Below are positions 56,280 through 64,000 of a DNA stretch of 64,000 nt, piece by piece (within the stretch, counting starts at the first letter, position 1; each line of letters starts with the position of its first letter). The notes under the pieces were generated by a model. The model saw only the letters and a list, made by a program, of their open reading frames with translations, was not told where the DNA came from and searched no databases. Source of the stretch: Catonia carolina (taxonomy: Eukaryota > Arthropoda > Insecta > Hemiptera > Achilidae); the NCBI GenBank assembly GCA_035578175.1, contig JAQMRL010000003.1, positions 97,385,969 through 97,449,968 of the forward strand. The letters run 5' to 3'. The position numbers and the translations under genes were made by a program.

Positions 56280-56789
56280 TTTATATTCTCAGAATCATTT
56301 CACACTGTGGAAATTACACACATCTTTTTCATCTTCTTCTTCCTGTTATGGATTAGGCCATCCAACCTGTACCGAATTATTTGCCCATCTTTATTGTGGC
56401 CTACCTACATCTCTTCGTACATCAGGTATGTAGTCTAATGTTCGTTTCTCTCTGTATTTATCAATGTTTCAAAAAGAGAAGAGATATTTAAATGGACTCG
56501 GATTCCCTCATTCTTTCGTCTTATTATTTACATCATCGTCTCCATCAGCTCATTTGATAATGTAAATAATTTGAAAGAAAATTTATGATATAATTAAAAA
56601 AATAATAATTTATTATAAGTAGACGTTTTTTGATTCGAAATTTTTTTTCTAGATATTGTGTTTACAAGAATGTTTGTTTATAAGTTTGTTAGTGTCCTGT
56701 GAATCCTTTGTCAACTGTGTTAAAAGTTATTAGCTTTTTAGTAAAAATTCATTATAAAAAGGCCTATTTTTATTGTTTTATGTAGCGTA

Positions 56790-57045
56790 GAGAGGCGTAG
56801 GAAGACGACGATTATCCTGCCTAAAGAACTTGAGGACCTGGTTTGCAACTTCTACTACAGGACTACTACAGGACAGCGAACAGACTTATCATTACCAGAA
56901 TGATCGCCAACATTCGGTAGCGGATCGGCTCTAAAAGAAGAAGAAGAAGAAGAAGAAGAAGAAGGAGAAGAAGGAGAAGAAGGAGGAGAAGAAGAAGAAG
57001 GAGAAGAAGGAGGAGAAGGATGAGGAGGAGGAGGAGAAATAGCAA
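56790..57045 (+). pseudogene. LINE 3' end running into a GAA/GGA tract
   Basis: The sequence before the tract reads R-M-I-A-N-I-R at its end, like M-I-A-N-V-H at 33.2 kb, and then passes directly into ~110 bp of (GAA)n/(GGA)n from 56935. The tract is therefore probably an expanded LINE tail. The rest of the coding remnant is too decayed to assign. Confidence 0.6.
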
Positions 57046-59215
57046 AAATGTAACAATAAGATTCTCAAATAATCAACTTCTGATTAAATTTTTCTGAACG
57101 TGATTCTCATAGCTTGCAAGAGTTCTTATTCTCACTTGATTGATTCAGCAACATTTGCAAATTTGTAATGGATCATTCTCCCTGAGAATACATACTATTC
57201 TTAGTTTTTTAAATTTTTTAGATTTTAAATTTACAAAAATTATTGAATAATTAAACAGATAATCTAAACATCAATTTAATTTTTCTGTAACAAAAATATT
57301 GGTACAGTAACTAGATTAGGCCTATAGCCTAGGTGTTACACGCACGTTGTATATAAGATCAGTAACTTCCTTCTATTTAATTTCTTTTCCACATTTCCCT
57401 CTTACTCTTTTTTTATTTTAGTGTGTATGTGGTATTCTGTATACATGTGTTAGGATTTCTGTCAGTAAACCAATTTGTCCTGTCAGTTTCTTCCACGCTA
57501 CGTCGGTCTACACAGAGTCATTGATAAAAAGAATTTGTTAGACGACAGATTGTCTTGTTAAATCAAATTAAAAAATCACATCTGTACAAATAAACTATTT
57601 CAGTCTATTTTTATTTTTGTAATTAATAAATAGAATATTTTATGTTCAAATATTAAATTTTAATTTATTTACTTCGCGTTATAATACAACAAAATGAAAA
57701 CATTGTAGGTCTACAAGAAAATATACTATTACACAGTAGTAATTTTAGACCTTCTACTTGTAAGTACGCCAAGAATGTTGATACATTTAAAAAAAATTAA
57801 ATATTTAACTAAAATATTACTTTCTGTCGTTTGATTTTTAATTGAATACATTGATAGATTTTTATAATTTATTATTAAAACCGAACTTGGAAAATATTTA
57901 TTATACACGTTTTAATTAATAGACTAACTGTAGTCTATTTGTCTACTTTTTAATTTATGTGGCAATTTTCTTGGAATACTTGTTTAATCAATAGTGTCAA
58001 ACAACTAGATAAATAAGTAATTTGTTTACGTATTACGTACATAAAAATATTATAGGAAAATTACAGGTAGCCTAAATACATAAATAATATTGTTTGTGTG
58101 TAGAAAGTAAATCTATACATTCTTGTAATAAAAACAAAGTAAATATATAAATCTTTATTAAGTATCATTAAATGTATTTTTATATGAGACAAGTAAATTA
58201 ACTTAGCGTAGGAAAAAATAATATAGACAACAGTTCGTATTCGTGATTTTGTTCTTCTCCTTAGCTGTTGTACAAAGGGACCAAATTTATAAAAAAACAA
58301 TTCTAGAGAAGCGCGCCTACAAATGGATTCATTTAGTACCTGAGTGACTAAACCCCACAAGTATGTAATTTATTGTTGCTTGCTTATAATAACCGAAATT
58401 ATTGTAAATATACCTATATGCCAAAAAATTATGAGGTTACGAAGATACCACGTCAAACAGGATGGTTAAAAATTCAACAGTAATATCGCGGGAGTTGATG
58501 CTATCACTAAAATTAAGAAATAATTTCACCGGAAAAAGTCTGATGACGTGAGGTTGACTGATGGACTAAGAAACTGTGAGGTTGGATAAAGGTAATTTGA
58601 ATTGTTTTTTTAATTGCTTTTTAAAAACTGATTAACACATAAAACGATCTAAGGTGTCGAATAATAGAAGCTGCATAAACTATTAAGAATACTCCCGCCG
58701 TTATGAATTATACCAGAAAAGAATGAATTTGTCCAGCGAATTGTAAAGGTAGGTACTGAAGAAAATTAAGTTCATCTCGAGCAACTTTGTTGGTAATGAC
58801 CAAGACCTTTATGCTTTTATTTTCATTCTTTATGGTTTTTAAAACGGAATAAAATGGTTGATAAGTTTCAAACTATGAGAAATTTTTTTTTTTGAAAAAT
58901 AGTAATTTTGAAATGACAATTCAGTCTGGTTTTGTAATTAATTAAAGTTGGATTCCAATAACGTGTTTCATTTTTTACTTACTTAAATTATATCAGTTTT
59001 TCTGTATTTAATTTTTCACATGTTGAAATGAACAATTAATGACTTAATTAAACGTTTAACAAAGTTATTTCACGTTAGTCCAAAAAAGTGTTATTTCCGA
59101 CCCCTAATTTTTTTGTTTTATGTCAAATATCTTTAAAACTATGTGGTATACAGTTCTGGGACTTAATTTGTTCAATTTTTCAGGATAATAACCATTTTTT
59201 TACGATGAACACATA
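57046..59215. other. Unassigned AT-rich stretch
   Basis: I see no gene or named repeat. A 99-codon minus-strand ORF (58061-58360) is AT-driven and unmatched. Confidence 0.4.
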
Positions 59216-59624
59216 GCCCCAAGAATTTAAGAAGACACCCTATTATGCTACTCTATTATGTAGAGCATAAAAAAGTAGTAAATAAAAATTTATTAATTTA
59301 CTTAATTATTAATTTAATTATTTTAACTAATTATTAATTTAACAATTTTGATGAAAATTTTCCTGTCGGGTCCCCATAGGTACCTAACTTTAGCTCCAAG
59401 TTTCAACTTTGTACAATATTCCGTTCTTGAGATATTTTGTTCCCCCCCACACACAGACCAATCGGTAAAAACTTCTTTTTCTTGGTTGGCTTTTGGAAAT
59501 CCACGTTTTCAGGCCCAACAGGGGGCCTGAAAACGTGGATTTCCGGTTAACTCGATTTCGGATAATCGACATTAAAACAATTATTTCTTTCCCTATTAAA
59601 TTCATATAAGAAAGAGAAAGTAAA
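59216..59624 (+). mobile_element. Family D unit, 5'-shortened
   Basis: Right-arm orientation. It has AAGACACCCTATTATGC...TAGAGCATAAAAAA, GATGAAAATTTTCCTGTCGG, TTCTTGAGATATTTTGTTC, a short CCCCCCCACACACA tract, GACCAATCGGTAAAAAC and the terminal AAGAAAGAGAAAGTAA. It contains the 22-bp palindrome listed next. Confidence 0.75.
59495..59544. repeat. Perfect 22-bp palindrome
   Basis: Arms 59495-59516 and 59523-59544 (starting GGAAATCCACG) are perfect inverted copies separated by 6 nt. Other D units have only a single copy of this segment (...CCGGTGAAA / ...CGTTTTCA), so this is a recent local inverted duplication. Confidence 0.95.
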
Positions 59625-59669
59625 AATACAGCAAACAAACTGTTAGATGGTAGAAGAAATACGTCAAAC

Positions 59670-59962
59670 CGTGTGAGTACGTTGCAATTTGTTTCATTTA
59701 GAACAATAAGCAACCCCATGATCCAATGAGATGAGGATGATATGTATGACGTGTAAATAAGGTGTAGTCTTGTACAGACTCAGGCCAACTATTCCTGAGA
59801 CAGTATGATTAATTGAACCCCAACCATCAAAGTTTACCAGTGTCTAGTATTCAAATCCGTATAAAAGTAACTAACTTTACTAGGATTTGAACCAGGGACC
59901 TTCGTCTCCGAAAATCAGCTAACTCGCGACGACAACGTTACCACTAGACCAACCCGGTGGGT
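59670..59962 (-). mobile_element. Family B SINE with target duplication
   Basis: Flanked by GTCAAAC on both sides (59663-59669 and 59963-59969). A box TGGTCTAGTGG and B box GGTTCAAATCC are intact. It lacks the hairpin insertion between the boxes (AATCAGCTAACTCGCG only), so it shows the family's simpler form. Confidence 0.88.
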
Positions 59963-59969
59963 GTCAAAC

Positions 59970-60977
59970 TTTAAAACGCTATTTTGTTGAATCGTGTGTG
60001 ATAATGTGAAAAATCGTATTTGTGTGCCAAAGTTAGGATTTTAAGGAAAATTTTCAAAATATGAGTGAGTTACTATCATATTGTTTTAATCTGCTGAACT
60101 CGTGACAACTTCAGTAATTTCGAAATAATATAACCAAGGTAATAGATAGTTATTTGCTAAACAAATGTATAAAGGAAAACTCCTTCAAAATGTTTTGATT
60201 CATTTCCGTAAAAAAAAAAAATTTATTACATTAGTTTTACATAATTACTTTATGTAGCCTAATTATAATTCCAAATTATTAAATTTCCTGAATTCAAAGC
60301 CTAAATTCTTGAGTTATTCCTAGTTTATTATATTCATGCTTGCATAATCTCGTCAAGGCAAAACATATTAAATAACGTATTAATTTCATTTGATTGACAG
60401 TTTCACAGGAAAATTAAAGGTAAAATCACACAATTATTTTTAATTATATTATTTAGGTTAAAAAAGTTTCAAAATAATTCATAAAATAAAGTTGATTAAT
60501 CACTCTTAAGGAAATTAAAAACAAAATAAATAATTTTCGCATTATTTAAACAGTAATTTTTATGTCAAAAAATTAATTTATTTTTATTTTTAAATACAGG
60601 CCTTAATATTAACATGTTAAAAAATAATTAACTTTAACTTTGTGTATCTTGGTTAATTAAACAAATTAAAATGTTTCTACAAAATAAATTTTTGTTACGA
60701 AATCTAGTTTTTGTGTTAGTTTTTAGTCAGCGTTAACACTAAGGTTTTCTATTAGTTATATTATATAGACACAGTGGAGCGCCAGTTATTTGAACTAATC
60801 GGGACTAGAGAGGTTTTGATAATCAAATACGCTAAATACTCTATTTTGATACACTCTACCGTATCAATATACTTTAACCTAAACAGTAACAATGTGATAT
60901 AAACCTAAATAATTAATAGGTTAATAAAGGCTAACATAAACTTTAGTTAAAAAAAACACTAATTTATTGCAAATGTA
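59970..60977. other. Unassigned AT-rich stretch
   Basis: Nothing recognised. Confidence 0.4.
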
Positions 60978-61931
60978 CGAGGTTTGATAAAACAATAACA
61001 GGAATTTCTTAATTTCACAGGTTTTGTTGATCCGATATCCAATTTATTTTACCTTGCTGGTACACCTGTTTTTAACATATGTTCGCCTTTGCAGCCATTT
61101 TGAATGTACAGTTTATTGTTAGTAGTTAAAAGAGTATACGTGTTTGCATTCTCTCGGCGGTTTGTTACTTCCGAAAAAATGGATCAAAGTTTGCATTAAA
61201 TTTTGTATGAAAAATGAGATCAAGTGTAGTACCACATTCAAAATGTTAACAGTGGCTTTTGGTGAATCTTCTATGAGTAAAACAAGAGTCTACGAGTGGT
61301 ACAAAGGGTTCAAAAATGGCCGTGAAAACGTTGAAAATGACGACCGCCCTGGACGCCCCAACACATCAATAACCGACGAAAGCGTCGTAGAAGTGAGAAA
61401 ATGATTCTGAAAGATCGCCGAATCACTATTAGAGAGGTTGCTAATGAGGTCAGTATATCATTTGGATCACATCAAGCAATTTTTTTGGATGTTTTGGGTA
61501 TGAACTGCGTGGCAGCAATGTTCGTTCCGAAATTAGTGAATTTGAACAAAAAGAACGTCGAGTGGATATCACCCAAGATTTGGTGAATGAAGTCAACAAT
61601 GATCCCGAATTTCTACAAACGGTCATAATAGGTTACGAAACATGGGTTTATGGATATGACGTCGAAACCTGCTTTCGACGGTTCAAAAGAACCATGAAAA
61701 GACGACGGTCTGCCACCATTGATGCATAAAAATAAAATCACTAAAGGAGCTGAATGCTATACCAAAAAGTGAGTTTCCGAATTTCTCCCAAGATTGAAAA
61801 AAAACGCTGGCGCAAGTGTATTGTATCTGAGGAGGATTACTTTGAAGGGAACAAAATTGATATAGCCTAGATGAATAAATACATTTTTTTAAGAAAAACT
61901 AAAATTCCCGTTTTTTTTTTATAAAATTTCG
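60978..61931 (+). mobile_element. Internally deleted mariner with both TIRs
   Basis: The ends CGAGGTTTGATAAAACAATA and, inverted, CGAAATTTTATAAAAAAAAA continue as similar ~30-bp TIRs ending in a shared GGGAATTT-like core. TA lies directly outside each end. Length is 954 bp against ~1.3 kb for a complete mariner. This is a different mariner family from the 15, 35 and 38 kb copies. Confidence 0.88.
61180..61870 (+). pseudogene. Mariner transposase, internally deleted
   Basis: The N-terminal HTH region is well kept: IKFCMKNEIKCSTTFKMLTV, YEWYKGFKNGREN and DDRPGRPNTS (the linker after the first HTH). A stop follows VVEVRK. The second HTH (RRITIREVANEVSISFGSHQ) continues in another frame. The first catalytic site reads IIGYETWVYGYDVET, where G-D-E-T-W-V-Y-G-Y-D is expected, so the catalytic Asp is Tyr. 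A deletion of ~350 bp then removes the second and third Asp. The C-terminus KRWRKCIVSEEDYFEGNKID ends in a stop. Confidence 0.9.
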
Positions 61932-61933
61932 TA

Positions 61934-63776
61934 GAGTAAAAATTATAAAAAACAAACGGAAAATTCATAATTTCAAAACTGAATAAACAAACGAAATAAA
62001 CTACGGTAAAATCAGTTAGAAAATATTTAACGTATTTGTACATATATAGAGTAATTTAAAACATTTTAAATTTTCTTTTTGAACTAAGACTGAACTTTTT
62101 TGTTTGTAGCAGCAACACCTCTCATTCTTTTTAGTATCAATGCAGCACTAATTTCAGGCTGTTTTCACACCATAGGATTGCAGTTTTCAGGGCAGAAAAG
62201 GCCTCTATGAGTGTAAATAGGTATTTTTTTCCATCGATAATGGTTCGGATAATTGATGGTTCGAATGACAGACATTCGAATAATCGACGCTCCTGTTTAA
62301 TAATAATAGTATTAAAAGAGGTGCATCAACGAAGTTTTTAGTGCCTTGTTTTGATTGTAAAAAATGGAAAAAATATGTACGCACAATCTGAGTTTATTTA
62401 ATAAACACAGAAATATTTAAAATATAATTGAAACGCCGACTCTTGACGGAAAAGTTAATGTACTCTTAGTAGGTCTCTCGTTAATTCATTTCTATCATAT
62501 TAAAAAATTAATATTATTGGAATTAAGAACTAAACTACAGTAATGAGAATAATTTTACGTCTAAGAATTCAAGTCTCGTATTATCAACTCATTTAAATAT
62601 ATAAATTAATTATCAGTTTGAAATTAAAAAAGTTTTAATAATTGAACTTACAAAGCTTGATATTGATTCGTATAAAAGATTTGTAATTGAATTGAACCGA
62701 GTATTAAGTGTTTGTCAATGGTAGGTAATATTTTGTTAGACATAACTACTATGCAAGTCTACGAATTTGTAAACTAATATTGAAGTAGATATCATAATAT
62801 GTTATATAATGTTCAGAAAACAGGGAAAGTGTTCAAAATTTAGTAGGGACCACCATGTGGTCGAACAAGGCAAGTAATGGTTTGACGCAAGTTGTGAATA
62901 GTTGTACAAGCAAAGCAGTAGCAAGTTTCAAGTAATAGAAGCGAAGATAGGAACGCAAAGTGTAGCAAAGTTAAGTAGAGGAGGATAGGAAAGGACACCA
63001 TCTGTACAATGTTCCATTCCCTAAGGACTGGAACTCCATCCTAGAATCCCTTCTACATCTTGTGCCATTAATCACGTCACTTCGGGATCTGCATACCATC
63101 CCCATTAAGGGATTACAATACGACGGATACAAAAGTAAGTAAGTATATCCCCTTAAACGATACAATTTTCTATTCCATTCACTTCTAAAATGAAACAACT
63201 AAAGCATCTCGTATGCCAGACTCTCTTGTCATTATTCAAATACCTATCCAGGATTAAATTAATTAAAATTCAATTTCATTGTGCTAAATTATTTTAAATT
63301 GTGTATCTAAGCAGATAAAATTACGAAAAATATGTATGACAACAAAAATAATCGTATTACTCCTACTTTAGTAAAAACACAATCTATCGTGTTAAAATGA
63401 TTGTTGGGAAAAATTACCAAGATCTTTTGATAAGAAATTTTACTGTCATTTATAATATAGGCTAGTTATTTAATCTAAAAAGCCTTAACATCAATATTTA
63501 TGGATTGATTTAACATAATTTTCCATGTAAAAAGAATTGTCTATTTTTTGTAAAAAATATCCTTACATAATTTCAAATAATTCATAGCCTACTTAAAGTA
63601 TTGATTTAATTAATTTAAATCTAATATTTCCGTTGTTAATTTTGTCAAATTTGAATGTGTATTTCAGGAAAATTAACTTAATTTTTAAATAAAATAAAAT
63701 AATTGTAAATATATTTGCTACGTTACAACATGGAAAAAATAAAACAGAACGAATAGTTGGAAACAGGAAAGGCGGC
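61934..63776. other. Unassigned stretch
   Basis: I see no gene. 62860-63140 is GC-richer with weak resemblance to 17470-17720. Confidence 0.35.
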
Positions 63777-63846
63777 CTCCGCGGCATAGTGGTGCGTGCT
63801 AGGCTACAAAGAGGAAGTTCTCGGGTTCAATTCCCGGTTAGGGCTT
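63777..63846 (+). mobile_element. tRNA-like sequence (SINE head or tRNA pseudogene)
   Basis: A box CGGCATAGTGG and B box GGTTCAATTCC, with a 5-bp T stem around TTCAATT, are well preserved. The would-be acceptor strands (GGCCTCC and TTAGGGC) do not pair over seven bases, so a functional tRNA is unlikely. Confidence 0.55.
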
Positions 63847-64000
63847 GAACATTTTTAATATGTGTTTACACCCACTGATTCATAACTCACTGTAGTCGCT
63901 AAAACCAAATTATCGATAAAACTTTAAAAAAATTAAAGAAAATATAATAAAAAATTATATTAAATAAAAATTGGCTTAATTATTGTTAACTGAATAACTT

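Noticed and set aside
54568..58256. 17-nt identical word TTCGTGATTTTGTTCTT as ends of a transposon
   Set aside because: Flanking sequence does not align beyond the word, so no element can be defined.
63777..63846. A tRNA gene
   Set aside because: A and B boxes are good, but the acceptor strands do not pair; a SINE head or pseudogene explains it better.

Overview
This is AT-rich (roughly two thirds A+T) animal DNA, most likely from an insect and possibly a hemipteran. The evidence is the resident transposon fauna: mariner transposases with a D,D34D centre, a P-type element with a THAP exon and an 8-bp target duplication, Jockey-like and RTE-like LINEs, tRNA-derived SINEs, and many microsatellites. 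I found no convincing host gene, spliced exon set, rRNA gene or intact tRNA gene. Almost everything I can identify is a dead or non-autonomous mobile element, and most long ORFs are transposon coding remnants or simple-sequence readings.

Four repeat families dominate. Family A is a ~390-bp retroposon with ten copies (near 1.2, 10.8, 13.2, 15.8, two at 18.5-19.9, 31.8, 34.3, 45.1 and 55.9 kb), several with clear target-site duplications. Family B is a tRNA-derived SINE (4.3, 10.3, 28.4-28.9, 59.7 kb). Family C is a second set of tRNA-headed SINEs (3.5, 9.9, 21.1, 21.6, 24.8, 53.9 kb). Family D is a ~1-kb unit carrying a CA/TG microsatellite at a fixed internal position (11.9, 16.4, 59.2 kb as single units). 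At 48.5-50.8 kb two D units form the arms of a ~2.3-kb foldback element whose centre carries hammerhead-ribozyme-like cores. A short derivative of that foldback lies at 53.1-53.4 kb.

Layout: 0-6 kb holds a LINE fragment and A, C and B copies. At 6.8-9.4 kb are a 5'-truncated Jockey insertion with its target duplication, a DNA transposon with terminal inverted repeats (TIRs), and a foldback repeat. At 10-20 kb are A, B and D copies, one mariner and a three-layer nest of insertions. At 21-31 kb are SINEs and degraded LINE 3' ends of at least three kinds. At 31-43 kb are two independently formed foldback mariners plus more LINE 3' ends. At 44-51 kb are a ~975-bp TIR element, the P-like element and the giant foldback. 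At 52-64 kb are LINE remnants, simple repeats, a D copy, a B copy, an internally deleted mariner with both ends, and one tRNA-like head.

The most intriguing small-scale signal is the palindrome TAGGCCTA and its 7-bp variants TAGGCTA and TAGCCTA, which are strongly over-represented. In four places where repeat copies can be compared, the motif is an extra 5-6 bp inserted at a TA. This is what excision footprints of a TA-targeting transposon would look like. Coordinates of repeat ends are by eye and generally good to about 10 bp; heavily decayed fragments are less certain.
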